Assembly: GCA_028716365.1 (NCBI GenBank)
Contig: JAQUPZ010000002.1
Location: forward strand, 186,001 to 250,000
Direction: 5' to 3'
DNA length: 64,000 bases
DNA from: Kiritimatiellia bacterium
GTDB taxonomy: Bacteria; Verrucomicrobiota; Kiritimatiellia; UBA8416; YA12-FULL-48-11
The first letter of the stretch is position 1, and each line of letters opens with the position of its first letter. A model generated the notes under the pieces. That model made no database searches, was not told the origin of the DNA, and was given only the letters and a program-made list of their open reading frames with translations. Shown here one piece after another: positions 1 through 9,274 of the stretch. The position numbers and the translations under genes are program-made.

Positions 1-836
1 TGCATGTCCTTGCCTGACTCATCCAGACTGGCTATCGACTCAATTACCGATTTCACGTCTCCCTGCAATATCTTATCCACAACATTTTCCAGCAAACTGC
101 GAGATGCCAGACCAAAAACTGAAAGCACGTCTTCCTCTTTGATCTCCATTCCCTTGAAAGAAACAAGCTGGTCCAGCGCCGACACAGCATCCCTCAATCC
201 GCCCTCACACCCCCTGGCAATGGCAAGCAGGGCATCCGGCTCAACTTTTATCTTTTCTTTTGAGGCAATCAGCTTCAGGCGTTCGACGATCAGGCTAACG
301 GAAATCCGTCGTAAGTCAAACCGCTGGCACCGCGAAAGAATTGTCGGAAGAATCTTTTCAGGCTCGGTAGTGGCAAAAATGAACTTTACATGCGGCGGGG
401 GCTCTTCAAGAGTTTTCAAGAGCGCATTAAATGCTGCCGTGCTGAGCATATGCACTTCGTCGATGATGTATATCTTGAAATTACCACGGGACGGCATGTA
501 CTTGACAGTATCCCGGAGTTCACGTACCTGCTCAACACCGTTGTTTGATGCACCGTCAATTTCCAGGACATCCAGACTTGTTCCGGAAGTTATTTCACGG
601 CAGGCATCACATTTGTCACAGGGTGTTAGTGTCGGGCCATTTACGCAATTCAATGCTTTGGAGAATATACGGGCCAGTGAGGTTTTCCCAATTCCGCGGG
701 GACCAACAAAAAGATAGGCATGCGCAATGCGGTTGGACGTTATCGCATTCTTGAGAGTCTGCGTAACATGGTTCTGTCCCACAACATCATCGAACTGACG
801 CGGTCGCCATTTTCTTGCCAATACTTCATAAGCCAT
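1..836 (-). CDS. dnaX: DNA polymerase III subunit gamma/tau, N-terminal part (3' end outside window)
   Basis: Clamp-loader ATPase subunit of DNA polymerase III. The reverse-strand reading starts at the ATG at 836 with MAYEVLARKWRPRQFDDVVG, the standard DnaX opening. It continues through a Walker A (GPRGIGKTS), a four-cysteine zinc module around CDKCDAC, a Walker B/DEVH box (IIDEVHMLS) and the sensor-1 region (FATTEPEKILPTILSRCQRF). About 278 codons are visible and the frame runs open through base 1, so domain III and any tau extension lie outside. It is divergent from nothing close: 127 bases without a recognisable gene separate it from the next gene, which is on the same strand. Family assignment is secure. 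Confidence 0.95.
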   Translation of the reverse strand, partial: MAYEVLARKWRPRQFDDVVGQNHVTQTLKNAITSNRIAHAYLFVGPRGIGKTSLARIFSKALNCVNGPTLTPCDKCDACREITSGTSLDVLEIDGASNNGVEQVRELRDTVKYMPSRGNFKIYIIDEVHMLSTAAFNALLKTLEEPPPHVKFIFATTEPEKILPTILSRCQRFDLRRISVSLIVERLKLIASKEKIKVEPDALLAIARGCEGGLRDAVSALDQLVSFKGMEIKEEDVLSVFGLASRSLLENVVDKILQGDVKSVIESIASLDESGKDM

Positions 837-963
837 AATTCATCACTCGCGGATTCTTTAATGTATTATCACTCAGTACCGTAATGAATTTTTATGGTCT
901 CACTTCTTGTGATATTTGACAAGAATATACCGACGATGAAATCTGTCGATTGACACGTATTGC

Positions 964-1842
964 CTACATACCGGATTTCTTTTCCAAGACACTTTTCAGC
1001 CAGTCCCGGAGCATTCGCCTCTCTGGAATATCACGCAATACCCAGCTATCAGTATGGTTCCTGTACGGCAGGTCAAGAAAAGTGAACGCACCTTTAACCC
1101 CTGTACATTCCAGGTAACCTTTTGTCTGATTAGCCGAGACTTCGTGACTGATAAACTGCGCCCTGCCATGTAACCGCTGAAGGCGCACAAGCGCAGATTT
1201 TTCATCATCTTCCGCATATCCCCAACGTCTTACTCCGTCATAATGACTGTGCACGATAAAGGCACGCCAGATGTCGGCAATCTCATCATCGTGCAAACCG
1301 ACGTAATTACAGGCAATTGCCCCCCTGGAAAAACCAGCAAGAATTACTGAAGACCGGTCGCCTCCATAAACGGCGCAGATCTCACGAACAGCTTTTTTAC
1401 AGTAGTCTACTGTTGCGTCAACATCACCCCACCACTGAAGTTGATTCCTTTTATGGTCTTTGCTGATATATGGAAGGCAAACCCAGATAAAACCTTTTCC
1501 CCCGCTCACCCCATAACCCAGCTTGGAGTGTTCCGGCCTTCCCGTTGATATATCACCAAATTTATTGCTGTAAGATCCATTACCGGCGTATTCAACAATC
1601 ACAGGAAATTGTTTGTTCTTTTCCCAGTCTATCGGGAGGTAAAGGACATGGTAAATTTCCGTACCGCGATATTCAGGCAAAGTCTGTTTTACCCGTTTAC
1701 CAGATACAGGTTCCCCATCCGTCATACAGGGTACAGTTAGATCTTGTTGAATGGCATGGATATCCGGCAACTCACTGCCGGCGAATACGGAATTCAGCAT
1801 CAATAGAAAAAACAAAAAGAATATTACGACCCGGCTTTTCAT
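964..1842 (-). CDS. Secreted alpha/beta-hydrolase (esterase-like)
   Basis: 292 residues with a clear Sec signal peptide (residues 1-21, hydrophobic core VVIFFLFFLLML, cleavage near VFAG). The nucleophile elbow GFSRG places the catalytic serine at about residue 172. The late HTDSW motif (His about 263) is a plausible catalytic histidine. The fold resembles secreted esterases and polyhydroxybutyrate-depolymerase-like or acetyl-xylan-esterase-like hydrolases of PVC bacteria. The start is supported by an AGGTGG ribosome site upstream of the ATG. The substrate cannot be read from the sequence; a carbohydrate ester is a guess based on the CE15 esterase further along. It is divergent from tadA across about 80 bases. 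Confidence 0.7.
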   Translation of the reverse strand: MKSRVVIFFLFFLLMLNSVFAGSELPDIHAIQQDLTVPCMTDGEPVSGKRVKQTLPEYRGTEIYHVLYLPIDWEKNKQFPVIVEYAGNGSYSNKFGDISTGRPEHSKLGYGVSGGKGFIWVCLPYISKDHKRNQLQWWGDVDATVDYCKKAVREICAVYGGDRSSVILAGFSRGAIACNYVGLHDDEIADIWRAFIVHSHYDGVRRWGYAEDDEKSALVRLQRLHGRAQFISHEVSANQTKGYLECTGVKGAFTFLDLPYRNHTDSWVLRDIPERRMLRDWLKSVLEKKSGM

Positions 1843-1921
1843 AACACAATTCCACCTGCATTCATGATGTCAGATGCCGTTATATTTGACAAGGACATGC
1901 TTATATCCCACACTGAATCTT

Positions 1922-2416
1922 ATGACCAAAGACCACAAATATTATATGCGGCTTGCCATCAAGCAGGCCGAATTGGCAAAAGAAAAAGGGGAAGTCCCAA
2001 ATGGATGCATAATCATAAGCACCAAATCCCGGAACGATCACTCTGCCGGTTCGATCATTGGCCGCGCATACAACCAGGTTGAAATGCTTCGTGACCCAAC
2101 AGCCCATGCAGAAATGATAGCCATCACACAGGCCGCCAGCGCAATTGGAGACTGGCGTCTCACCGATACCATGCTTTATGTCACCAAGGAACCATGTGCC
2201 ATGTGTGCAGGAGCAATCGTGCTGGCAAGAATACCAGTAGTTGTTTATGGAGTTCCCGATCCTCAACGGGGCGGCGCTGTTTCGGTTTTCAACGTCCTCA
2301 ATCATCCTGCCCTGATCCACCGTTGCGATATAGTTTCAGGAATACTTGAGGAAGAATGCCGTGCCCTTCTCCAGGATTTTTTCCGTGAACGCCGTTTGGA
2401 ACAAAATGGCAACTGA
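1922..2416 (+). CDS. tadA: tRNA-specific adenosine deaminase (A34 to inosine)
   Basis: Zinc deaminase that converts the wobble adenosine of tRNA-Arg(ACG) to inosine. The motifs are HAE (His62, Glu64) and PCAMC (Cys92, Cys95) in the chosen reading, followed by the typical TadA C-terminal block (NVLNHPALIHR, ILEEECRALLQDFFRERR). I chose the ATG at 1922, giving 164 residues, the normal family length. An in-frame start at 1874 would add 16 unlike residues, and neither has a strong ribosome site. A small oddity is EVPNGCIII where family members usually read EVPVGAV. The UroD-like gene follows 25 bases later on the same strand. Confidence 0.9.
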   Translation: MTKDHKYYMRLAIKQAELAKEKGEVPNGCIIISTKSRNDHSAGSIIGRAYNQVEMLRDPTAHAEMIAITQAASAIGDWRLTDTMLYVTKEPCAMCAGAIVLARIPVVVYGVPDPQRGGAVSVFNVLNHPALIHRCDIVSGILEEECRALLQDFFRERRLEQNGN

Positions 2417-2441
2417 TAAATCTTAAAATATATCTGTCTGT

Positions 2442-3413
2442 ATGGACTTTACTCCTTCCATATATGAACATGCAGCCGCACTGATCGGGAAAACCCCGCT
2501 TGAAGTATCTCGAAACGGCGACCTGCTTTTTCAAGCTCATTCAAAAGCATTTCAACTCTATGGTCACACGCCTGTGATTGTCGGCATAGATATCTATAAC
2601 CTGGAAGCCGAGGCATACGGCGCAATAGTCAGCACTCCGAAAGGCAATGACATCCCCGCCATTTGTACACACATATGCCAGAACACTGCGGAAATTCGAA
2701 ATCTTAAACCATTCAACCCGGAAATAGACGGTCGAATTCCGATGGTCCTGGAAACAGGCAGACGACTGGCAAAAACACTTTCAGAAACAGATATAAAAAT
2801 ACCTTTGAGCGGCCCTTTTTCACTGGCCAGTAACCTTGTCGGCTTTGAAAGATTACTGTGCGACATCCTGGATGATCCTGAATCCGTCAAAGAAACGCTC
2901 CTCCACCTTGCGAAAGGACAAATCGAGTTCTGCAGGGAGGTTATCGCACAGGGGTTGGACATTGCTTTCTTTGAATCCGCCGCAACACCGCCATTGATAT
3001 CGCCTGAAATGTTCGCTCAAGTGGAATTACCTGCCCTTAAGTTTATTATCAGGGAGACATCATCTATAGCCGGACATCCCGTTCCATGTATTATCGGTGG
3101 CGATACATTACCGATCCTTGATTCAATTCTCGACACAGGAACTGGTTACGTCATCTGCCCGTGCGAAACAAACCAGGAATTATTCATGAAGAAAATACAG
3201 GCATATCCAGAAATCATGGTTCGCATCAATACAACTCCCAATGGATTTGCATCCGGAGATATGGCATCTGTCTATGGTGAACTTGACAGGGTTTTTAAAC
3301 TCGCGGTCCAGCGTGAGAAAGTCTGCATAGGAACCGGTGCTCTGCCGTTCGAAACAAAACCTGACACTGTTCTTAAGGCAAAAACATACGTCCAAAGCTG
3401 GAAAAGAACCTGA
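2442..3413 (+). CDS. Uroporphyrinogen-decarboxylase-like (UroD/MtaA/CmuA superfamily) protein
   Basis: 323 residues of the TIM-barrel superfamily that holds HemE and the corrinoid-dependent methyltransferases MtaA, MtbA and CmuA. Superfamily signs are the early PVIVGIDIYN strand, FSLASNLVGFERLLCDI, the central FFESAATPPLISPEMF segment and the C-terminal VCIGTGALPFETKPDTV. The genuine HemE N-terminal arginine/aspartate signature is absent, so it is unlikely to be the haem enzyme. A methyl-transfer role is possible but no corrinoid protein is nearby. It follows tadA closely on the same strand and converges with the epimerase-like gene. A larger paralogue lies at 35410-36858. Confidence 0.75.
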   Translation: MDFTPSIYEHAAALIGKTPLEVSRNGDLLFQAHSKAFQLYGHTPVIVGIDIYNLEAEAYGAIVSTPKGNDIPAICTHICQNTAEIRNLKPFNPEIDGRIPMVLETGRRLAKTLSETDIKIPLSGPFSLASNLVGFERLLCDILDDPESVKETLLHLAKGQIEFCREVIAQGLDIAFFESAATPPLISPEMFAQVELPALKFIIRETSSIAGHPVPCIIGGDTLPILDSILDTGTGYVICPCETNQELFMKKIQAYPEIMVRINTTPNGFASGDMASVYGELDRVFKLAVQREKVCIGTGALPFETKPDTVLKAKTYVQSWKRT

Positions 3414-3445
3414 GAGACTTTTACGCGCAAGAATCAAGATGCATT

Positions 3446-4309
3446 TTACACTTTTGGACAGATCTTGATCATCCCGTCCTTAAATGCTCCTACCATGTAA
3501 GGCATACCGCTGACAGGCTCGAAACAACAGCCATCCTTGGTATTGAAAAGAACAGTAATTTCAAAAGCGTCGTCATAATAAAAATCGATATTCGTACCAT
3601 CGGCATAAAGGATCTGTCCTTTTAATGTTCTGACACCTCTCTGTGCACTGCGAAAAATGTGACCATTTCGAATGTTCATATCGGCGATAACTTCGCCGGC
3701 ACCTTTCATATATTTCTTTTCGTCATAATCTTTTGGTAACCGGTTCAGGTCGGTTTTCAGACGTATTTTCGTATCCTTGGGACTCTTCCAATACCAGTGG
3801 ATACCAAAGGTGCCTTTATTCCCTTCGGACAGATTTTTGACCCTGTATTCCAACCCTTCATTTGTAAGCGTGTAGGAAATCTCAGCGCCGAAATCAAAAC
3901 CACATATTTCGTTCACCGTCCTACCAAGAAGCTTGTCATTTTTGCCAACCAGCCGGCCTTTTATGCAAGTGTTGGTAATTTCAGTTTTCTTCCAGTCCGC
4001 GAAACGGCACACACCGTGCTGCCAGTATTTTCCATTTTCTTCACGCTGTCCAAACCATGGACCAATTGAAGGACCAAATCCTTTACGAAATGTATCAGTT
4101 ATATTGTTCGTGATGTACTCGATGTCAGTTTCGGTACCAAGAAATGTATTAATGTCCCACTGATCGAGGAGTTCACGGCCGTTCCATTTGAAAGAAATGA
4201 TAGAAAACCCGGCTTCGGGTACAACCTCGATACTGCCATTACTGTTGGAAATGGTTACCAAAGTCCATTCGCGACCGTTTGCTGTAAGTTTGCGAGTGCT
4301 ACTTGACAT
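3446..4309 (-). CDS. Aldose-1-epimerase-like (galactose mutarotase fold) protein
   Basis: 287 residues without a signal peptide. The mid-region features GPSIGPWFGQREENG, FGIHWYW and LKTDLNRLP, plus the C-terminal CCFEPVSGMPYMVGAF, are those of the beta-sandwich galactose-mutarotase superfamily (aldose epimerases and DUF4432-type relatives). Strong ribosome site AAGGAGGTGTGAC directly before ATG at 4309. The substrate is unknown. The usual GalM histidine pair is not obvious, although single histidines at HGVCRF and GIHWYW could serve. It is probably cytoplasmic and may act on sugars released by the neighbouring hydrolases. Confidence 0.6.
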   Translation of the reverse strand: MSSSTRKLTANGREWTLVTISNSNGSIEVVPEAGFSIISFKWNGRELLDQWDINTFLGTETDIEYITNNITDTFRKGFGPSIGPWFGQREENGKYWQHGVCRFADWKKTEITNTCIKGRLVGKNDKLLGRTVNEICGFDFGAEISYTLTNEGLEYRVKNLSEGNKGTFGIHWYWKSPKDTKIRLKTDLNRLPKDYDEKKYMKGAGEVIADMNIRNGHIFRSAQRGVRTLKGQILYADGTNIDFYYDDAFEITVLFNTKDGCCFEPVSGMPYMVGAFKDGMIKICPKV

Positions 4310-4396
4310 GTCACACCTCCTTCAACATTACCCAATCTTTATCTCTCCCCTTACTCATAATCATATTCACACACATTAATGTAACTGCCTTCTATC

Positions 4397-5227
4397 TTAA
4401 CCTTTAAACCACCGGGCAGGATCCAACTGATAATAGTCTTTCAACTGACTATATAACGCGGGATGTATTTTGCGAAATTGTAATGGTTTCTCAAAAAATG
4501 TCTCTGTAGCAACGGCAAAAAACTCGGCTTCATTCGTGGCACCATATTCATCCATAATATCTTGTTCGTTACGGCTCACTTTTTCCTGCAGGTTCCGGTA
4601 CTCCCTACCCAGAATCCGGGCCCATGTTACATAACTTGATTTCTGTCCGAGAATTGGAGTTCCTCTGGCGCCTGTTCCGTCTTCTTCATCCAACTGGTGG
4701 GCAAACTCATGGAGAACAACATTATGACCATCATCAACATCCCTGACTTGCCTGTTCACCTCATCCCAGGCAATCACGACGGCACCCGTTGACCATGACT
4801 CGCCTACCCTGAACGACCATCCATGAACACGCGTACTACCGATTGAACCCCAATGCTCCACAACATACGGATGCGGATACACTAGAATGGATTTAAGACG
4901 CGGGTAATAATCTGTCTTCCTGTTTAATAATAGCACACATGCCAGCGCGGCAATTGTGACCCGAATCTGATCGGTTATTTCGATTCCACCGCATCCTTCA
5001 AAACGTTTTTCGGAAAGGAAAATATTTATATACCCATGCAACTGTTCTTTCAATTCTTCCGGCAGATATCGATACAATGGCACATTTGATACGAGAATAT
5101 TTTTCCAGGAATCAGGAAAAGACATTCCGAAAAGCTGTTTTCGCCTTAAAAAACGTAGACCCTTTTTCGTGACGAAGAAACACAAAACCAATCCGCATAA
5201 GGCAAGTAAATATCCGATGGATTTCAC
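4397..5227 (-). CDS. mtfA: MtfA-type zinc peptidase (M90 family)
   Basis: 276 residues. The catalytic zinc motif HEFAHQLD (His173, Glu174, His177) and the downstream third-ligand region NEAEFFAVATETFF are diagnostic of MtfA, a zinc-dependent peptidase family. In E. coli it sequesters the glucose-PTS repressor Mlc. A hydrophobic N-terminal segment (residues 4-20) suggests membrane attachment, common in PVC and cyanobacterial versions. Whether it regulates any PTS here is unknown, since no Mlc or PtsG gene is visible. It lies on the same strand as, and 46 bases downstream of, the M55 peptidase gene. Confidence 0.85.
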   Translation of the reverse strand: MKSIGYLLALCGLVLCFFVTKKGLRFLRRKQLFGMSFPDSWKNILVSNVPLYRYLPEELKEQLHGYINIFLSEKRFEGCGGIEITDQIRVTIAALACVLLLNRKTDYYPRLKSILVYPHPYVVEHWGSIGSTRVHGWSFRVGESWSTGAVVIAWDEVNRQVRDVDDGHNVVLHEFAHQLDEEDGTGARGTPILGQKSSYVTWARILGREYRNLQEKVSRNEQDIMDEYGATNEAEFFAVATETFFEKPLQFRKIHPALYSQLKDYYQLDPARWFKG

Positions 5228-5273
5228 ATTCTATTTATTAGATCCGAAAGTTAACAATTCTGATGTCAAAATT

Positions 5274-6122
5274 TCAAAATCTTGTCATTTGCAGGGCATT
5301 CGTAACCGTGCCTTCTTTGGTAACCAGCTTTGGCTTCTTCTCGGTACCTTCAAAAACCAAATGTTGCATCTTCGCTTTGACAGGCATATCAAGTTTATAT
5401 GGTTTACATTCTGGAATGATCTTCATTGCCTGTTTGGCACCTTTATACAGTTTCTGGCGGGTCTCCTCGAACGGATAGAGCATTGCCGATTCTCGCGCAA
5501 CCCCTTTCTTAACGGCAACGGTCACACATGTCTTGCCGAAGAATTTCTCCGCCTCGCGACAGGTCGCTTCATCACCCGTAACCAAGATCGGCGGTATGCC
5601 GTAAGATCCGGCAGCCACAGCACTCTGGACCAGTTCTCCGGATTCAACATCATTGTACCAGTAACGATTTTCACTTTTTGATGACTGCGTATGATTCAAC
5701 ACTCCGTCAGGTGTACCCATCATCGCATGAAATCCCAGCAGAACTACACCAGCAAATGTATTATCCAGACCGCAGAAAACTCCGGGCCTTGGTGTACCAG
5801 TAATATATTTTGCGCCCGGTTCCATCAGATGAGGAATAACAGCCTGGTTGCCATGACCATCGAGAACTACGACCTCTGTTGCCCCGCCATCGCGAAGTCC
5901 GCGGGCTACCGCAGCGACATCGCCCATGAAATATTCCCTTGCCTCTCGGGCCAGCGGAGTATCAGTTTCACGCGTTTGTGAGAATTTAAAAACGCCACTA
6001 ATCCCTTCCAGATCGGTAACAATGTAGATTTTCTTCTCGGAACCGGCCAGACCCGTCTCGACGAATAAGGCAAGAATAAGGAAAACAACCAACCCGACAT
6101 GGACTTGTATTTTGCTGAACAT
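5274..6122 (-). CDS. Exported D-aminopeptidase, M55 (DppA-like)
   Basis: Self-compartmentalising zinc D-aminopeptidase family; B. subtilis DppA releases D-Ala from D-Ala-D-Ala and D-Ala-Gly-Gly. The ligand motifs are in order: TDLEG (Asp, Glu), DGHG, GFHAM and GDEA. The ATG at 6122 has a good GGGGAGGTCTGAT site and opens a Sec signal peptide (VHVGLVVFLILALFVETGLAG), so this version is exported, unlike B. subtilis DppA. The in-frame ATG at 6167 would put charged residues before the signal. Function is inferred to be periplasmic turnover of D-amino-acid peptides from peptidoglycan. Confidence 0.85.
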   Translation of the reverse strand: MFSKIQVHVGLVVFLILALFVETGLAGSEKKIYIVTDLEGISGVFKFSQTRETDTPLAREAREYFMGDVAAVARGLRDGGATEVVVLDGHGNQAVIPHLMEPGAKYITGTPRPGVFCGLDNTFAGVVLLGFHAMMGTPDGVLNHTQSSKSENRYWYNDVESGELVQSAVAAGSYGIPPILVTGDEATCREAEKFFGKTCVTVAVKKGVARESAMLYPFEETRQKLYKGAKQAMKIIPECKPYKLDMPVKAKMQHLVFEGTEKKPKLVTKEGTVTNALQMTRF

Positions 6123-6184
6123 ATCAGACCTCCCCTTTTTATATTTCTTGAAAACCTCACAAACCACAATGTAACCAGTTTATT

Positions 6185-7495
6185 CTATTTCTCAACTTTA
6201 CTGCCAACGGAATGATTGAAGTGACGATCAGCAAAAGCAATATACTGTTCCCAGTCATACTCTAACACAGCATGTTTGCCGGTGCGAATATGATAACCTA
6301 TGGTTTTGCCCACAGGCTTGTCGATTCCGGGCATATCATCAACGCACAGCCCCTCCAGACCAAAAAGTTTGTAAACCGGTTCGGCATTTTTGGCTGAAAG
6401 GAATTCGCCGCGCGGGTCCGCCCATTTGTCTTCTTCTGCACTTGCCGCATAAACAGGCCGCGGCGCAATAAGAGCAATAAGTTCATGCTGATCAACCGGC
6501 AAATCCTTTTCGTTTTCATTATATTTCCTGAAATTACCGCAAAACCAGTGAGGAAATACCGTATTGATACGCCCCACCGTCTCGCCAAAAATACGTTTAC
6601 TCAGGGCCGCTCCACCACAACCCGAGTTATTTGAAATAACAAGCGCAAACCGCTCGTCCGTGGCCCCCGCCCATAACGCCGTTTTACCCAGGCGTGAATG
6701 GCCCATAACTGCCACATGCTTTGCATCAATGTCACTGTCCGTTTCCAGATAATCCAGGATCCTGCTTAGTCCCCAGGCCCAGATACCAATTGCACCCCCA
6801 TCATCCGCCGCAAACTGGGTATCAAGACCATTTTTCGCAAGTGCCCCACGAACACCCCATTTCCATCCTTCAGCAAAGTCCGGCTCGAGATCGCCATAAT
6901 AAACTGTCGCCAGTGCATAACCCTTAGCCATAAGCATATCGACAGACCACGGGACAGACGCTGAGCCACGAGTTTCTTCTCCCGGCATCTTTCGCATCCC
7001 TTTTTCTTTGCCACCACGTTCCCATCGATCCGCTAGTTTTATTCCAGGGTCCTTTGCCACTGTATGGTTACCCTCAAAATTCAGTCCGACAAATGCCGGG
7101 ACTGGTTTCTTCACTTCATTCGGAACATACAAAAGGATGTTCATCTTCGGCCCATTCTTTGTTCCAAGGAAGTACGCGGTAATTTCCTTCCGGATAGCTT
7201 TACCACCGAGGACATTCTTGTCTGTAGATGTGATTTCAAAAGTCATCTTTGCCGGTTTGCCCTGCATCCTGCCATAAACTTCCGTTTCAAATATCTTTAA
7301 AAGTTCAGGCCGGCGCTTATTTTTCCATGCTGCACTATCAGCCACCTTTGTACCATCAGCGCAGAGCAAAGGATCAGGAAGAGTATATGACGGAACTTTC
7401 CCTTCATCATAAATAAAATCAGCAGCAGAAAGGTCCGGAATGGACAGACACATGAGTAAATTAAAACAAACCACTAAAACCAATAACTTGTTCAT
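6185..7495 (-). CDS. Secreted CE15-type glucuronoyl esterase-like hydrolase
   Basis: About 436 residues with a Sec signal peptide (MNKLLVLVVCFNLLMCLSIP...LSA). The motif GHSRLGKTALWAGA is the catalytic-serine segment of bacterial carbohydrate esterase family 15 (4-O-methyl-glucuronoyl methylesterases). WWxCxNF-like HWFCGNFRKYNENE and LIALIAPRPVY, then GYHIRTGKHA with a probable catalytic His, complete the pattern. CE15 enzymes break ester links between lignin and glucuronoxylan. The ATG at 7495 has a GGGAG site and opens the signal peptide; an upstream in-frame start at 7585 adds 30 unlikely residues. It points to plant or algal cell-wall polysaccharide as food. Confidence 0.85.
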   Translation of the reverse strand: MNKLLVLVVCFNLLMCLSIPDLSAADFIYDEGKVPSYTLPDPLLCADGTKVADSAAWKNKRRPELLKIFETEVYGRMQGKPAKMTFEITSTDKNVLGGKAIRKEITAYFLGTKNGPKMNILLYVPNEVKKPVPAFVGLNFEGNHTVAKDPGIKLADRWERGGKEKGMRKMPGEETRGSASVPWSVDMLMAKGYALATVYYGDLEPDFAEGWKWGVRGALAKNGLDTQFAADDGGAIGIWAWGLSRILDYLETDSDIDAKHVAVMGHSRLGKTALWAGATDERFALVISNNSGCGGAALSKRIFGETVGRINTVFPHWFCGNFRKYNENEKDLPVDQHELIALIAPRPVYAASAEEDKWADPRGEFLSAKNAEPVYKLFGLEGLCVDDMPGIDKPVGKTIGYHIRTGKHAVLEYDWEQYIAFADRHFNHSVGSKVEK

Positions 7496-7604
7496 ATGAA
7501 TGACTCCCGATGATTTTGAATTTTCCGTGAGGTTAACAGTTTCAGAACCAGCATCACAAGGGGAATTAGAACGAAAGAACCACATGAAAGCCCCCGGGCC
7601 TGGG

Positions 7605-7681
7605 TGGTGGGCGATAAAGGACTTGAACCTTCGACCCCTACCATGTCAAGGTAGTGCTCTAGCCAGCTGAGCTAATCGCCC
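7605..7681 (-). tRNA. tRNA-Val(GAC), CCA encoded
   Basis: Cloverleaf on the minus strand: acceptor GGGCGAT pairs with ATCGCCC, the D-loop holds AGCTCAGCTGGCTAGAG, the anticodon stem CTACC/GGTAG encloses loop TTGACAT (anticodon GAC), and the T-arm contains GGTTCAAGTCC. Discriminator A and CCA are encoded. It lies between yraN and the CE15 esterase gene; no integrase or attachment-site duplication is visible beside it. Confidence 0.95.
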
Positions 7682-7837
7682 AAAAAAGAAGCACAAACTA
7701 TACTTTGAAAACCGATATCATGTCAACCAACATGCTGGATATTCAGATTTTTCGTTTTTCCTGACGTCCCAAGAAAATTAATCCCCTCAAGAGGTTGTAA
7801 CCAAACACCAGAAAAACCGCCCAAGGGAAAAACAGTT

Positions 7838-8236
7838 TCAACAAGGGACAGTATAGCGATTGCCCAGGGTAAAGGCATTCTCAATATGATTAACAACCGG
7901 ACCACCGCTGTCTTTAGATCCCAAAACTTCAACCACATCAAACCTGAAGTTGACCTTTGGACATTTGATCTTCTTAAGGTATCTGACAGCAGCCCGTGAC
8001 ATGGTATGCCGCTTGGCATTATCAACAGCGCTTATCGGACGGCCAAAGTCATCACTAACTCTTGTTTTGACCTCGACAAAAACAAGCACATCCCCATTCC
8101 GTGCAACCAGATCAATTTCGTCACGGTCGCCAATCCTGACCCTGCGTCCGAGAATTTTGTAACCTTTTGACTTCAAGGCGCGTTCGGCTTCTTTTTCACC
8201 CCATAAACCTGTTTCCGCAGTATCATTTCTGCTCAT
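7838..8236 (-). CDS. yraN: YraN/UPF0102 family endonuclease-like protein
   Basis: 132 residues. The Holliday-junction-resolvase-like nuclease core is visible: GLWGEKEAERALKSKGY, then RDEIDLVARNGDVLVFVEVKTR, where the D-(x)n-E-x-K motif would bind the catalytic metal. Length and motifs match the UPF0102/YraN family, whose role is unproven. The start overlaps the end of rnhB by 14 bases, showing translational coupling in the rpsP-trmD-rplS-rnhB-yraN run, a common bacterial order. Confidence 0.9.
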   Translation of the reverse strand: MSRNDTAETGLWGEKEAERALKSKGYKILGRRVRIGDRDEIDLVARNGDVLVFVEVKTRVSDDFGRPISAVDNAKRHTMSRAAVRYLKKIKCPKVNFRFDVVEVLGSKDSGGPVVNHIENAFTLGNRYTVPC

Positions 8237-8888
8237 TTCTAATATCGTCCTCTGTCCTGTCCCTTATTGCCGCAGCTTCACGTACTGGTCTGAAGGAACT
8301 TCTATGTATCGGAGAAGGTCCATATTCAAAAAGCGCCTGCATGTGCGCCTTGGAACCGTATCCCTTGTGTTTTGCAAAACCATATTCGGGATACTTTACC
8401 GCAAGCTCCTTCATTTGCCGGTCCCTCTGCACCTTGGCGACCACACTCGCAGCCGCGATAGAAAGACTCTTCCCGTCCCCTCCTATAATGGAAGTTGACT
8501 GACACAGAAAACCTTTCACAGGAAGCCCATCAACAAGGACATGATCGGGTACACACGAAAGGTTTTGAACTGCACGAACCATGGCCCTGTGGGTGGCATT
8601 CAGGATATTGACGTCATCAATCTCGGCAACGTCTGCAATACCGAGGCCGATTTTAACAAATTCAGAAGTAGATAGTATTTCAAAGAAGTATTCACGACGC
8701 GCTTCAGTTAGTTTTTTGGAATCTGTCAATCCTTTAAGGACACCGTGCTCCTGGGATTCGAGAAAAGAGCGGTCAAAAACCACCGCGCCAGCCATTACGG
8801 GGCCTGCCAGCGGACCACGACCGGCTTCATCAACTCCGGCCACTGAATGAAACCCTTTTCTCCAGCACTGTCGTTCAAATTGGAGCAA
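8223..8888 (-). CDS. rnhB: Ribonuclease HII
   Basis: Removes ribonucleotides from DNA and RNA-DNA hybrids. The active-site motif AGVDEAGRGPLAGP (Asp-Glu pair) opens the domain, VDGLPVKG and SIAAASVVAKVQRD follow, and YGFAKHKGYGSKAHM closes it. About 221 residues, the usual size. The first codon appears to be TTG at 8888, preceded by GGGAG at suitable spacing. No ATG lies between it and the conserved VDEAGRG block, so the rare start is favoured. It lies 12 bases after rplS. Confidence 0.95.
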   Translation of the reverse strand: MLQFERQCWRKGFHSVAGVDEAGRGPLAGPVMAGAVVFDRSFLESQEHGVLKGLTDSKKLTEARREYFFEILSTSEFVKIGLGIADVAEIDDVNILNATHRAMVRAVQNLSCVPDHVLVDGLPVKGFLCQSTSIIGGDGKSLSIAAASVVAKVQRDRQMKELAVKYPEYGFAKHKGYGSKAHMQALFEYGPSPIHRSSFRPVREAAAIRDRTEDDIRNEQK

Positions 8889-8900
8889 GGTACGCTCCCA

Positions 8901-9260
8901 TCAGGCGTTGGCTTTTGTGTCGCCCTTCATTTTGGCCTTTTTGCCCGTGAGCTTACGCATATAGTACAATTTGGCCCGTTTAACTTTTGTAGAACTCTCT
9001 ACTTCAATTTGAACGACATAAGGCGAATGAACCGGGAAAACCCGTTCCACACCTACTCCGTGAGAAACGCGCCGAACCGTGAAAGTCTCAGTGGCACCAC
9101 CGCCATCTCTGGCTATGACCGTGCCCGGGAATATCTGGACGCGCTCCTTGTCACCTTCTTTGATTTTCACATGGACCTTAACAGTGTCGCCCACTGAAAA
9201 AACGATTTTCTTCTCGTTCATATTCTCTTTATTTATCTTATCGAGTATTTTCGAAACCAT
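8901..9260 (-). CDS. rplS: 50S ribosomal protein L19
   Basis: 119 residues: [56 protein letters not shown] and the basic [16 protein letters not shown] tail are L19. It sits at the 30S-50S interface. Located 14 bases after trmD, the standard position. Confidence 0.97.
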   Translation of the reverse strand: MVSKILDKINKENMNEKKIVFSVGDTVKVHVKIKEGDKERVQIFPGTVIARDGGGATETFTVRRVSHGVGVERVFPVHSPYVVQIEVESSTKVKRAKLYYMRKLTGKKAKMKGDTKANA

Positions 9261-9274
9261 AATAATGCCCCCAT

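Noticed and set aside
4..717. Open frame on the plus strand at the window start
   Set aside because: It is the reverse complement of dnaX, whose motifs (GPRGIGKTS, DEVHMLS) are certain on the minus strand.
7605..7681. tRNA-associated integration site
   Set aside because: No integrase, no duplicated tRNA 3' end and no foreign island next to either tRNA.
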